Part shown: positions 1 to 13,230 of the stretch, piece by piece
Layout: every line of letters starts with the position of its first letter
Position numbering within the stretch: the stretch's first letter is position 1
Assembly: GCF_002443255.2 (NCBI RefSeq)
Contig: NW_019211454.1
Coordinates: forward strand, 3,865,960 to 3,929,959
Length of the DNA stretch: 64,000 nucleotides
From: Varroa destructor
Lineage: Eukaryota > Arthropoda > Arachnida > Mesostigmata > Varroidae
Reading direction: 5' to 3'
Translations under genes and position numbers: made by a program
The notes under the pieces: generated by a model
Seen by the model: the letters and a program-made list of their open reading frames with translations, nothing else
What the model was told of the DNA's origin: nothing
Databases searched by the model: none

Positions 1-1068
1 AACAGTTAAGAGACCTCCGAGCGTTTGCATAAGCAATACATGCTCCGAAACTAGACATCTCCCTGGGTATGTACACTGGTGTACGTTCGGAATGATCTAC
101 GACTGTTATTGCACGTCTAGGACAACAGTTTCAATATGGAAGTTATTTAGTACTATACTGGTGATTGGGGGCCTGGCGCTTACCAGTCTGGCGCTACCAA
201 TCATCAGTAGACACTTGATTTTAACCTCTAAAATGACAGCCATTTAATACAATCTGCTCGGATGCTGCTGATTTCTTTTTATTAAGTTAACCTAACTTCA
301 CTGCTTTCTCAACTTTGTATTCTAGGCACTGTTAATATTCTGAATGGGCTTTATTTTTTCCTCCTTTTTCTAGCTAGTCATATTGCAATATAATTTTTTG
401 CACTCGTTATCCTACTTTATGCGACAGTTTCAGTTGGGGGGGTTCGTTCAAAAAATGGCCCTTCTGCCCGAAATGCCAAAAGATGGGATTCTTGCAGTAA
501 GTAATACTTGCTGTAGCTTTTGTGAGGGTGAACGCTGTTTGACAGATAGACAAGTGTAGGAAGCAAACTATAGGCTGTGAACGTTTACATCTTGGAAGTA
601 TGCTTTATTTATTATTCATATAACGCAAATAATTAGGTAAAATGCGACTACTCTCCTTTATGAAGAAAAAAAAAACCCTTCGACTGGCTGAACAGTCACA
701 CTTTGATGCCATTGCCATTATTATTGTTATTGCCCTGTCCTCATTATTTTGTTCGTTTGGTTTTGGCTTGAAGTAAATTATCTCTACTTTTTTCGGTATC
801 GATTAGATCATATAAAATATCTGGCCAAAATTTCAAAATTGTCTTGTATAGTTTTAGAAGTATATAATAATTTGAGCCTTTTTTCTTCCGTTTTACGACC
901 CTTCGATGGCCGATAATTTATAGGTTCGTTTCCCACCTGCGAATTTTTACAAACAACGACGTGAAATTTCACGTTCCTAGCTAGTTACGCCTAACCTAAC
1001 AAGTTAACTTGATGGGAACATCCCTCATAAAAAGCAAAGGATAACGCCTAAGCGACAGCCCTGCACGG
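1..1068. other. Intergenic, no feature recognised
   Basis: AT-rich. Short TTAGG-like words (CCTAACCTAAC at about 988) are too few to be telomeric. Nothing else supported. Confidence 0.6.
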
Positions 1069-1089
1069 GTGTTTGCGAGACTTTATGGA

Positions 1090-1512
1090 ATGGCGAGCGA
1101 AGATAGTGAGTGTCACAGGTCAAGGCAAGCGTCAGAGGGCGTCAACCGCCTGAAACAAGCGCGATTTTATATGCGCGGCAGTGGTAGATATAGGAATCCT
1201 AGCTTGGATCGAATCTTCAAATGGGTGGAGGACACTATCTGGGCTGAGCGTGCACGCTCGGCTATCGATGACACTGAGCTTAAGGAGTGGCTTGCTTTTA
1301 CGGAAAGTATGTTGGAAGCCCTTGAGCGTGCTCGGTACTCACCCGAATTCATGGGGCTAAACGATAGGGATGAGAAATCTCAGGTCGAGTTTCTAAAGAA
1401 ATGGATAGTAATGCAAGGCAAATTGGCACAAAAGATCTCCTCCAAAAGACTTGAAATATTGGCAATGGAGATGCAGGATTACATTTATGAGCCTATTGAG
1501 TTTCCACCCTGA
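1090..1512 (+). CDS. Orphan single-exon ORF, 140 aa, function unknown
   Basis: ATG at 1090, TGA at 1510-1512; the frame stays open seven codons upstream, but only the 1090 ATG is a standard start. The product is soluble and charged, with no low complexity: it begins MASEDSECHRSRQ, and the middle part (FKWVEDTIWAERARSAI) and end (KRLEILAMEMQDYIYEPI) look helical. Mixed amino-acid use and higher GC than its flanks argue that it is or was coding. I recognise no family. It could be an orphan gene, an exon of a larger gene, or a fragment of a transposon or domesticated sequence. Confidence 0.45.
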   Translation: MASEDSECHRSRQASEGVNRLKQARFYMRGSGRYRNPSLDRIFKWVEDTIWAERARSAIDDTELKEWLAFTESMLEALERARYSPEFMGLNDRDEKSQVEFLKKWIVMQGKLAQKISSKRLEILAMEMQDYIYEPIEFPP

Positions 1513-4500
1513 CGTGCCGAAACGATCGTTCCTATGCGCGCACTACAGAACAAAATTGACCATAAAATCTCCGATTTTTTGTAGAAGACGGAATCCGCAA
1601 TAGTTTTCAGCTGGAACGTTTAGGCTTTAGATTCTTGGCAAGTAGGATAAAACTGTTTGAAGTAAAACGAGCAGTGAAAGCACAATTCTATCCCAAAAAG
1701 GTATCCATTCTTAAATTTCGGATATTTAATGTTCGTCTCGGTGTCATGGAGATACGGTCCTAATATTACGGACAGAAAATGGAACTTCACGTTGGTCAAA
1801 GGTAAGCTCAAGGCCATCCGAAGAGATAACTGGTTTATCCCACTTTTCTAACAATTGAAGGTTCATTATTGTATAATTACCTGACTAAAAATTACATTTG
1901 TAAACGTGCGCGTTAGTGTTAACTTGAGAAAAGGTACAAAGGGTACAAAAAAAAATCTTGAGTATATACAACGTGAATAGCATAATCGATTCTTAGGTTC
2001 CACTTAAAACTTACCTACAGTGTATAAATAGCGCGATTCTGGATACAGCCTGACTATCTAATACTTCCAGATTCACAAAGCGACAGTGATAAAAAAACAA
2101 CTGGTCTGGTGTACTTTACAATAGCGGAGAGTTTTCGAGACCTGTAGTTTTCTAATTGTACTTTGTTTGTTTTTTTTTTTAACTGAACTTCTGATTGCCG
2201 CAGGAAACTGGTTATTGCTCACCCCATAACGACGCGTCGAGAATGGAGCATTAGAAAATGTGAGAGGTTTATTGTAAGGATTGAAAACACTTGATTCTGG
2301 CGTCACATTCGGCCTACGCTTGCGTTTGCCTACCTTTATTTTAAAAGGCAGCTGTCTCGCGATTGCTTACGAATGTTGTTGGCTCAATCGCACGATTCCC
2401 AGGAGCACCGTGGCGAGCGTCGTATGAGAGAATGAGCTGTCGCCGAATATGGTACGGCACCATGGAATTTCACCCCAGTTTTAGCTGAACACTATTTGAA
2501 ATGATAGCACTGCCTTAAGATATGTTCTTTAGCATAAAGAAAGCTATCAGAAAATTCACCGTGGAGTCCCTCTTTAGTTTCCCAACGGACTGCGCAGCCG
2601 ATGTATGGATACGCTTTCACTTGTTCCAAAGCAGCAGAAACAGACATGATAACGCAAACAATGACCTAAGGCCTAGCTAAATATAATTCTAATTAAGAAT
2701 ATTTATAAAGATATCATCGTATTTAGCTAATAGCTAAATCTAAAACTATACATTCACTATTAAACTGGAAAAGAATTCCAAATTGTCCGCCAGCTAAGTA
2801 GGAAAGATATATAGGCCTTCTCGTTGCAGAATCTAACAACGGTCCAAAATCGTAGATCCAATGTGCCAAATAGAAAAAAAATGTAGTATATACATCGATG
2901 GTTCTTGTGATACCGAACTAGAAGCTCCGAACCTACTCTAAAATCGCGAGGAATACTAGAAAGCACAAATCTGCATTGGCAGTTTTTTAGTGTCGTCCGT
3001 AGAATCGTTCACCTAGCAATTCAATTTCTGCAAGTGTAGTGGTCGGACCATCGGCTGAATATAGATAGGTACGTTGAAAATAATCCAAACCACATTATTG
3101 TATATACTGCAGGGAGAGCACTTGCGTTTGACGCTACAGGTATATTTGGATTTTCTGCGTCCAGGATCGTGCTTTGTCGATTCCTTGTAATGGCGAAAAG
3201 ATAAAGCCACTAATTTCTTCAAATTCATACTCTTTAGAAGCTGTACATGGCGTCCACTCCTACACGAAACAGAAGGCAGAGTAAAAAAACTCGTTTGGTG
3301 TCTCTACGGTTTTCACACGAGTTTCATCGCTCCGTCCTGTAAGTTTAAATAAATTTTCCATAATGAAATATATCTGTTGTCAATACAGTACTGTCTTTCG
3401 GGAGGAACACGTCCTTAGGAATAAAAATATGCCGTGTCGGCTGCACGGTCGATCTGTTGAATAAATATTATAAACCTAGGATATGAAGCCAAGATTGCTA
3501 AGTGCTCTCATTAGGAGAATTTAGTAGGACTGGAAGGCGCCGAGCTAACCGATGGATGATTAGCAAGCGAAAATTTTAAGCAACGGAAAGCATTGCTAAC
3601 CTAGGCAAAAATCTGAAAGGCACATACGATAGAATGTTTGAGAAGATAGGCTACGCCGTGGAAGACCACCCTACAGGTTTAGACAGATAAATCTTATCAA
3701 TGTTTTAAGTTCAAAAAAGTATAAAATTTCGGAGGACACATTTTTGACCTTTCATCTTTTCTATTGAACGAAAAAAAGCACGCTATTGTCTAACTGAAAA
3801 GAAAATTTACGAATTTTACACAATTATTCCTAGGGCCGTGAGCCCTTAATCACTTGAGTGGTTGAGTGGAACGGTTAGCGAAAGTCGGTCTTGCTATAGA
3901 AAAACGTGCCGGTAACTTTGATTAAGTGCTGACTTACCCTAGCCTGAATAAACCTCTTTTTGCTGATATACTACATAGGTGTGCCTTGAGTGCTATATAA
4001 AACACAGTTACGTTTAAGTTACTACAAGCTCAGAGTGGTAACAGCATAGAAGACTTGCGGTGTCCTTGAATTAGTTGTTATATAAATGGCAAACCAGCCT
4101 AGACATCGTATAGCTCGTCCTTAAACTAGAGTAAATTATTCACTGTGTATAGGTTCGTCCAATATTTACTCGCAAACATGCTCTATGTTATAATTTTGCA
4201 CTTTTTCCTTAGTAATTCGATGATAATGAAAGGAAAATGTGAACGTACCCGTAAATCGATAATAGCCCTACGTAAAAAATGGCCATTACAGTACGCCAGT
4301 CGCTGAAAAAATACGTTCTTCCAGCCATATTTATGCGGAATACCGTCTTTATTAGCAAATATATTGAAACACTCTGTAGCATATGACTTTATTATCTGCT
4401 AGCAGCGCACTTTTTTGATTCGACCTAACCTCAGAGGGCCAACCACTCTTATTCACTGGTCCAGAGGCACGTAGCAGTGGGCCGTATGGCTGGATCCACT

Positions 4501-7500
4501 GGTCTTATACAGTCGGCGATACTCAACGAAGTCACGATCTAGAAAAGGTTAGCTTGATTTCACAGCCCGGCCAGCATTGAAGCCGATTGTCGATTTTCTC
4601 TTGGATCCTCTCAATCAATTTCTTCTTTGAAAAAGGCCGCGACGCTAAAATAAGGGTCTTTGCGATACCCATAAATTTATGCTCAGTAAGTTTTTTTTTA
4701 CCTATTATACTTTTTAGGAGCGCTGCAAGCGTTTAAAACTGAGGCACCTACAGCCATCGTCGCTATAGTCCAGCGGGTTGTCAAACACCGCGCTGTATCG
4801 TTAGAAACAGAGAATAGACTCTGCACCATCTATAAGACCTGAGTGGGGAAAACATTCCAATGAAACCCGGAAATATCGACCAGTTTTATAATATGGTAAC
4901 TAACAGAGTCTGGCGATCCTCACACGAATAGGATATTTGGAGACCTCAGCGAATGACTTTGAGTAAATATAATTTGTCGCTGCTATTGTCGCTATAGGCA
5001 AATTATATCGGCCAAACTTAGTTAAGTTGAAGGTGGCGAATAAATAGATCGAACATTTTAAGATAAGATTGCAGACTGGCTCGAAGGATTAATGAAAGCT
5101 CAGCAGCTTTATTTAACATAAAGGGTACGCACATCTAGTTTTACGTAATGGCGTGCTCGCATCAAAGCAATAGGCTCTTGAAGATTTATACATAAATGAC
5201 AAAAAAAAAAGGATGACATAACTTTTATCTGGATTCGAGGTTACGCTGCATCGAACTATTTACGAGTTTACAGATTCGAGGTTCGCTCCTATGGTCTTCA
5301 ACTCGCTATCTAAAGTACGATTATAAAAAAAAAAATAACCGAAAACAATTCGGTTAATGATGATGAAAACGATCAATTGGATTAATTATAGACATTTTTA
5401 ATTACAATTATAGACATAGAGAATTTTAAATCAATCGTAAATGAAAGTCTCTAGCAGAGAACACTCAACCACATGTTCACCTCATACCTAATAGTTACCA
5501 TAAGATTGGATATTTGCTTTTTTTTCCATGCTTTATCTGACTTCGACTGCTCGAATCAAGTGCCACTGCCATTTTCTGCGGTAGTCATCTTAGCATGCTC
5601 TTACTGCTATCGTCTTTTAGGATTAAAGGCAAACTTGCACAGAGAACGGTGAGCGCCGCTGCGGCTATCCTTCTGTAGACACGGACTAAGAGCATAATAT
5701 CACAGAAAATGAACATTGATCCTCGAGAATCACCGGCCAGTACTACAACGAATCATCAAATCAACGTGATTGTATTACGTACGTGGTGGTAGAACGTGGG
5801 GCAATATGTAACGGTGATAGAACCGGGCAGCTGATCGCTGTCGTAGACGGTAATGTGAAGGAAATTATCAACGTTCTTGCATAACATAAACTTCTCCAAT
5901 GCACGAATATTGAGGTTACGGCACATTACGAAGCGTTTCTTCGACGCAAGTGATCACCCTGTCCAACAATGATTAAAATATTAGTCGGATTACAAAAAAA
6001 TCTATGCTAAAACTACAAAAAAAATACAAAAATAATAGGTGTTTTTCACAAGATTAGATTTTTGCCTACCTAATCGAGTACGAGTAATTTCCTCGTTGTA
6101 TAGCAGAATGCAAACACCATTTTTTCTCTAGTATACTGATCAATCATGCACATGTCGTCGTATCAGAAATCGCTTCCGGTGTCGTACCCTTGATTCATCT
6201 TGCACGCGGCTTGACAATAGCTCACTATTTCATACATGTGAAGATGAAGGAAATAGTAAAGCACTGATCGATAAAGTGTCGAGTACGATGAAATTGACAA
6301 GGTAACAAACTGTAGCTAAAGCATACCATCCGTATAATAACAATTTGATGTACATTTTTTGTTTTTGACCATTGCAACGACGCAGAGAAAATGAATGCCT
6401 GTAATGATATGTGTATAATGTCAACAAATATGAGATGGCAACCCTGATCATTATCTCGCAAAATACCGTACGCAAGAATCAATAACCAACAACAGTGACC
6501 GTTTAAGCATCAAGAACTCAATTTTCTTCATAGCTGAAAAAATGAATACATTTCAAAAGAAGCCTTGATTGAGATAGAGTGGAAATTATTACGATTCCTA
6601 TTAAAAAATACACTGTGCTCTACTTGCTGTTTAAGCGTCATCTCTTGCAATAGTTACATTTCCATTTTGGTTCTGTTCTGGCAGCCTTCTATTACACTCC
6701 GAATACGTTCCCCAATAAACAACACATTTATCATTGACGCTATACTGACTACGTCCATATTTCGCATAGTTCTCAAGTTAGCTTATTATTCGCTAGGACA
6801 CAAACTATAGCTTTTAAGTTTACTAAAAAGTCTATCTTTTAAAAACCATGGACATAAAATACGAGTTCCCAGCCACAGAAAGTCTGACACAAATGACCCA
6901 GACGGCCTTTTGTAGCGCTTACTGCAATAGCTGACATGCGTTAGTCTGGTGAAGACAAGCGACCGTGCCAATTACGCATAAACGCTTAAAAACACACTGC
7001 TATGTACGCAACACGTTAGCGACGACAATAGGATCCAGCTTGCCACTCGTTCGATCGATCTTCTATGTCTTGCGAGCAGTAACTAGCACGCGTGCAATGT
7101 TTCGAGACAGTTGCTATACTCGGCGCCTGAATATTCACCTAACTTCGACGGCGTCAGGTGAGCCGGTAGCCCCTAGGTTCTGGCCTATAACCTTTGTCAA
7201 GGCTGCCCCAAAATTGGCCAACGAGTATTCGACAGTTTTCATATCGACAATATAATACCAAGTTATCGTTATCCCAAGCTATTAGATCTACATAGTGTCC
7301 GACGAAAGTTGGTCTTCTGTAAGCAATTTCATCTTCACACTGCGCGAAGCGAGGCTCACCCTTAGGATAGTGAGCTCCTGGAACTGTTTATATTTGAGAT
7401 CGCTGCGAGGTTTTGTCAAATGAGACAAGCAATGATTATCATTGGCTGACTAGCTTGGTGTTGGCCAGTGAGGGCTTGATACAGTAGAAAAAAAATAGAA

Positions 7501-9484
7501 CTTGACTGTATACGCAATCACACATTGGAAGATTGTAATTTCTGCAATATTCACAAATGAGCTTTTCCGTACTTGCATATTGGTAAAGTTTTTGTTTTCT
7601 TTTTAATGTAATAGGCATTATTTCTAAGAAATAACTTTTGCACTAAAAGCTGTAACAACAAACACTGAATCATGTTCGTTCAAGTGAGAAATAACACCGA
7701 GAACGTTTAGAGGTCGTAATCCGCGGGTAGGTATATAGCAAAGCCCAGGATCAACTGGAGTATAGTAGGTAAAAGCTTCATAGAGCAAAGGTAGACGTAC
7801 CGGTACTTTAATTAAAAACAGAATTCAGGACGAAATCATTATTGATTTTAGTTAGTTAATAAATCAATTTAAAACTGCATAATCCATCTTGAACATACTG
7901 TGCATGTAATACATTAAGAGAGGTAGTTGGCGCAAACAATGGCGTTTCAAAACGGGGAGAACATACCATGCGTCTTCATTTTAGTAAATTATATGTTAAT
8001 TAACGATATTTTTCTAACCTAACCTAATCCACCCGCTATAGATAAAGAAAACTAGAAGTCAAGCGAAGATCAGGACCGGCGTAGAGGTAAGCCATATTAG
8101 TTGATAGTTTACGTAATCATCTGAGAGAGAGAGAGAGAGAGATTGGCGGCAACATTTTAAACAAATGGAGGAAACAGACAAAAACAAGTGTGAAACAGAA
8201 GAAGTTGCGCTTACAATTGTGTACGGAATATCTAGTTCATCTGACATTTCTCCGCATAATGGCGGTCATAACGTTAGCTCGTATCTAGCATGGACCGCAA
8301 GTGAAGTATTCCATGCTACCCTCTAGAGTTTGCACATTTCACACAATACGTTACCTAATAATAACGTAAGAGACACACAAGGTGACTTGGGTTTGAATTA
8401 AAGAGTAGACAAACCTTCCACTAAAAATCCGCCAAGATTTTAGCAGCAGAAGATAAAGCCACACTATTGAAGACTTGGAATTATACACGGCTATATTATG
8501 CATCTCATTATTATGATTCATAAATTTACGTCGTTCCTTGGCCACGTAAAGGTAATTTCAATAATGATATTCGTTTGATATAAAACTGCGCAACACTTGA
8601 CTGAAAACATTTGTTGACTGCAAATATTTGATTCCTTATGTGTCGGGAGATATTTTTTTTGTAGCCATTATAATTAACAGCTCGTTTATAACCTGATCCA
8701 TATTATTGTTGTTAGTTGCAATAGGACCTTTTATTTCATTTCATACTTGTACTTACGGTGTCCTCTTTCCCAAATTAAAAAAAGCAGACGACGTGATTAT
8801 ATAGAAAGCAACACAACTGCAACAACAACAACAATACGAAGCCGTCCGCAAACATGTTTAAAAACAAACAGGGTAGGGGAGTACAATTCGACCTGTCGAT
8901 ATAAATGACAAATCGCTTCCGATAATTAGTTTCTATTGGATTTGATCTTTTGATTGAACACGTTAATTTCGGAGAGGGCTACCCAAATATTATACTTTTC
9001 TTCAGACAGAGCGACCGACAGACAGATAGCTTCGTGGTATAACTTCTTGACCGTTCTCGAATAAGCTTCTACGTTTGCACATTCACCCGTGTATAGAGGT
9101 ACAATATTTACGTTTATTTGGTACTGCGCCAAACGCATGGATTAGATTTATTTTTACGTATCATTAAAGCAGATGTGCGAACCAACTTAGCTAAATAAAA
9201 GTATCTGAGTATGAGCCCTGGTGTTTGATCTTCCTAAAACATTAATACTTGAAAGAACATTAAAAACAACGTTCAGGAACCATTTTCGGAAACTGCCCCA
9301 GGGTGACTTTGTTACTGCTTTACGTGTTTCACACCTTCTAACCTTGATAATAGCGGCCTCCGTAATCAGCCAGACTTTGAAACGTTAAGATAAATGACAA
9401 CCGCCTTTTCTACTATTTGTACGTTATAATGCATGAGAGAGAACACTTCTTCAATAGGCTAATGCCATATAATGCAACGATAAC
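1513..9484. other. AT-rich intergenic sequence
   Basis: No ORF over 96 codons and no recognisable domain. ORFs at 6225-6482 (minus) and 6965-7255 (plus) look fortuitous. One GA microsatellite at 8122. A slightly less AT-rich patch at 6.96-7.25 kb gave no recognisable protein on either strand. Confidence 0.6.
8122..8143. repeat. (GA)n microsatellite
   Basis: About ten GA units. Confidence 0.95.
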
Positions 9485-9490
9485 TTTATT
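9485..9490 (-). terminator. Candidate AATAAA polyadenylation signal for the CHD paralog
   Basis: AATAAA on the minus strand, about 220 bases past the TAA at 9710-9712. Position and sense fit a 3' end for the paralog transcript; an AATAAA by chance in AT-rich DNA is also plausible. Confidence 0.35.
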
Positions 9491-9709
9491 CAAAGAATCA
9501 CTATATATTTACAATTGTTGATTCGCTCACTCCAAAACATCCTGAGTGTGATCTAAAATATTTCATGTTCATTTTCTCGAATGACCCTATTTGTTGCCAG
9601 GTTCTCCACAGTCAGCTTTTTAGGCCATACTGTGTCTTCTTCACCGGTATGTCCCTCGGTAGCCACTGGTGCTATGAGGGTTACTAGAGTTCATTGGCTT
9701 TCATTTATA

Positions 9710-10673
9710 TTAACACGTGACTTCTTCCATCCGGAGCAGAGTCTTTTGGATAAACATGACGAATTCGTTCGGCTCCATAAATTGGTCGACGGTCCCGCTA
9801 AAACTCGACGCCCTAACCACGTCATCGAAAAAGTCTGAAGATACAACAGTAAAAAATAGTAATAAACATTTTAGTAAGTGAGCACCTCATGCACCTCATT
9901 TTAGTTTTATTCACATGATGCACGGTGAAGGAACGACCATATTAAAATAGACTTTGCATGCCTTTTGCATTTGAGATGATCTATGTATATACCAAAGAAG
10001 ATAGATAAATACCTTTAATATCTGCTTTGGTTATATAAGTGCACGACTCCTCCCAGAGGTCATTCGCGGCATCTTGAAGGATAAACGTTTGGCTCATCTA
10101 GATCAGCAGATTACAAAATAAGGACATTACCCAGACATTAGATAAATTGCCTAGATGTATTTCCTTTAATTCGTATAGAAAAAATATGTGGGGTCGAACT
10201 TTTAACACCTACCAGTTTTGTTTTAATTTTAGCTCATTTGGTAATCCATCAAAATGTTAGTTTTGAAAAAGGTAAAGGACCAAAATCCGCTATATATTGG
10301 TCAAAAAATCGATGTCTTGTAACTTACTTCTTCGCTATTGCTGTCAATTAATTCGGCCAAAGTTGTAGTCTGTTCGTTACGAAGTTCGCGTATACGGCAG
10401 ACGACAATATGAACTCGATAACTAAGGAATGCTTAGACCCTTCGTAATAGTACGATCAGGCGGTTTTCTTGTTCTCCCCTATGCCTATATGGCGTGGTAA
10501 TCAGGCCAGAGACCGCGTGCTGAATCAGGGTGCGAGTATCCAAAAACAGCTTTTGAATCACACGTAAACAATAAATCGAATTCGTTGTTGCTTCATCTAT
10601 GGAACCTAGAAATTGAAATTTTAAATGACAGAAAAAAAATCATAGTTCTACCGTCCAACTTATAAAGGAATTC

Positions 10674-10718
<45 letters not shown>

Positions 10719-11536
10719 ACATACTTAAAGGTTCGATCACCAAAGATCCTACCAAGATCTTGTCAGTCCTTTGTGAATCGCCATACTGGGCTAGGATTGT
10801 AGTTTACTGCAATACTTCCTCGGGTCTTGATGAACTCCAAATAGGAGAATATTTTATAAATCATTTGGCTCTTACTAAATATATACGCATATATCCAAAA
10901 GAGTATACGTAGTTGGAGTGCAGATGTAATGTAAACAATTTTGAAGTCGTCATGCATTTAATCTTTGTTTTTGTCCTAAAAGCGGAATAGTGAATGGCGT
11001 TCCCCAGACAAGTACTTACCGCCTACAATATAACATATGGCAGCCTCAAGATACTTCTTAGCCAAGCCTATTGAAGAATTTTCTTTGTCTCCGGCATATT
11101 TGAGCGCTTGTCCTTGCAAAATATAGTATTCAGGGGTAAAAGCTCCCGAGTCTGTTTTCGGTTGTTTGGCTGCCTTCGAGATCCGTAAAGTGTCTTGCTC
11201 CGTAGTGGTCCTCTCCATGGAACGACGCCGCTTCCGTTGGCCGAGTCCTTTATCTGCTGACGATGGTAAAATATCGCTATTAAGAAACTGTTTCTTCACC
11301 TCCAGTAAACCAGAAGTATGCATCAGCCTTTTCTGGGGAATGATATCAATATTGGAAAACGTCCACAAGTTGGAATTATCACAGTTGCCCAACTTCTGAT
11401 GGTTGTCCCTATGGACAACCTTCCCAGTGAATGCGCGATGCTGAGCACGGCGACTATCGTTTCCGTCGTCATGATTTTTCTCGTCCCAGATTAAGTAAAA
11501 TTTTGGCTTCAAGGGAAGTTTGCTTAGGCCTAACCA
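9710..11536 (-). pseudogene. Second AF4/FMR2 CHD copy, tandem paralog of lilli with a premature stop
   Basis: Exons (minus): about 11529-11020, 10605-10328, 10097-10013, 9834-9710. They align with the lilli CHD: YAGDKENSS and AKKYLEAAICYIVGG match HAGDKERTP and VKKYLESALCFMLSG without gaps over 43 positions. GSIDEATTN and QKLFLDTRTLIQHA match GNLIEVMPN and QKMYLDTHALVRHV. ANDLWEESCTYI matches AYDLWHQSCNYM. DFFDDVVR and EFVMFIQKTLLRMEEVTC match the lilli C-terminus. Splice donors, acceptors and phases (1, 0, 1) are intact. However, codon 10435-10433 is TAA where lilli has CAA (RRV-stop-AFLSYRV against LRVQAVLSHRI). From the first in-frame ATG (11323) the product would be 158 aa, or 263 aa without the stop. 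No N-terminal AFF exons were recognised upstream. It is either a young pseudogene, a truncated gene or a base error. The 5' end is uncertain. Confidence 0.8.
10677..10716. repeat. (AT)n microsatellite, 40 bp, inside an intron of the CHD paralog
   Basis: Uninterrupted TA repeat in the 414-base intron between paralog exons 11529-11020 and 10605-10328. Confidence 0.97.
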
Positions 11537-13230
11537 TCACATGTTCTAAAAAGCAGCGTATATGCCTAACATATTAAAATCGGGAAAATGCATACTATGG
11601 GCATTTTAATATAGCGGTTCGTGTTTTTAGGTGATTTGTCGAAAGCAACCCCTATGAGCTTTAAAGTATAATTCTCAATTGTTTTTTATGCTTATATATA
11701 GGGCAGACAAGGATATATAGCAGTGTGGGGCGATAAACGCCTTCTTCATAGCTACTATATTGGTGCTAATAATGGGCAGCGATTTATTATACAAAACAAG
11801 ACCCTTTTCAGTTCGGGCCTCGCGGAATCGACCAAGTACCCGTTTAAAAGTGTTAAAACCCATTTCTTAGGTATTTTGCGCAAACTTGAACATACTTTAC
11901 AAACGAACACTAGTGTATGAAAAGACTGATGATAAAAGCCGCGGTTTATTCTGCAATAACTGCTTTAACTTACTTGTCATTAGTGCAGATTTTCGTGTCG
12001 AGGAAGAGCGCTTGTTTCTGACTGCAAACAGATTTTTCAGTTGCCGCATTGCCCTGTTCATCTCGAACTACATACACCCAAATGAAAACAAGGCTTTAAT
12101 GAAATAGAATATGTAGGGACAAATAACATGTTTCTATAAGATACAGGACGCGCCTAAGATTGCTGCACATTTAAATAAAACAAAATTAGCAATTCCCATT
12201 ATAAAATTATACAGGATGCGTGTAAGTAACAGCCTCAACTTTTTGTCTCATTCAATGATCGACCTTTTTCCAATAAAAAAACTAAGTTTACAGTAAATGT
12301 TACTTACTGCAATTTACAATTCACTTGGTGACAAAACTTACTCAGCTTCAAACGACTTTTCGGATTAAACGAAATGACAGTAACACATTAATAACAGAGT
12401 AAGAATAAAACCGAGAATATAATAGGGTTGTTTATATATCATCATTTGATTTTGGGAGAGAATTCTCTTGGGGAGAGATGCTAGTTAAGGGGTGATTATT
12501 CTGAGAAAAGCTAAGCCTAGATCATCAGTGAGTGGCCTGCTCTCAACAACCATGAAGGACTGTGAAGTTGACTAACGAAAGTGACATAACCAACAGAGAG
12601 ATCTGGAATTTAAAGAGTAACAAAGGATTGAATATTGCTTTTAAGATTATGTGTTCACCTAGCCTTGTCATCTTGGGGGGTCAAATTGCCTATCATTAGT
12701 AAATATGCATTAAGTTATCTGGATCATAGCAAATTGTATAAAACAAATGCTTTATCAAAACGTTAATCGGGTCAAAGCTTAAAATGAAAGCTGTAATTAT
12801 GAAACATATGATCGTTGTTGAAAGCTTTACATGCGCGCCTCCAAAGTCAATGGGTTTCAGAATATATCAACTTGAGATTGTCAACAGACAAGCTTATTTA
12901 GAACAAGGAGCAAGTATGTTCCTTGTATGATAATTATGTGCTATTAAAGAATGATATGGCCTTGTTTTGCACCCACAAAGAGTTGGGCACAAAGAATGAT
13001 AGCTTCTGCTGTTACACATGTAAAAGTATATATAAATATATACATAGAGGAAGGTCAGCTGGGCTCAAGCACTTTTCAGTTGAGAGCCCGTAAAATCCAG
13101 CGCACGAAACATGTTCACTCAAACGTGGTACGGAACTATAGCTCTGTCATTTGACTATGATACGACTACCGCCTGATTGGAATACATACATGTAAGCAAT
13201 TACCTTTGCAAAAATCAATAAACGTTTTCA

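Noticed and set aside
988..1000. Telomere-like CCTAACCTAAC words here and at about 8015
   Set aside because: Only two units each; no array.
10763..10957. Minus-strand ORF of 64 codons beside the CHD paralog, first thought to be its next exon
   Set aside because: It lies in the intron between 11019 and 10606. The exon at 10605-10328 aligns gaplessly with lilli and fits phase 1.
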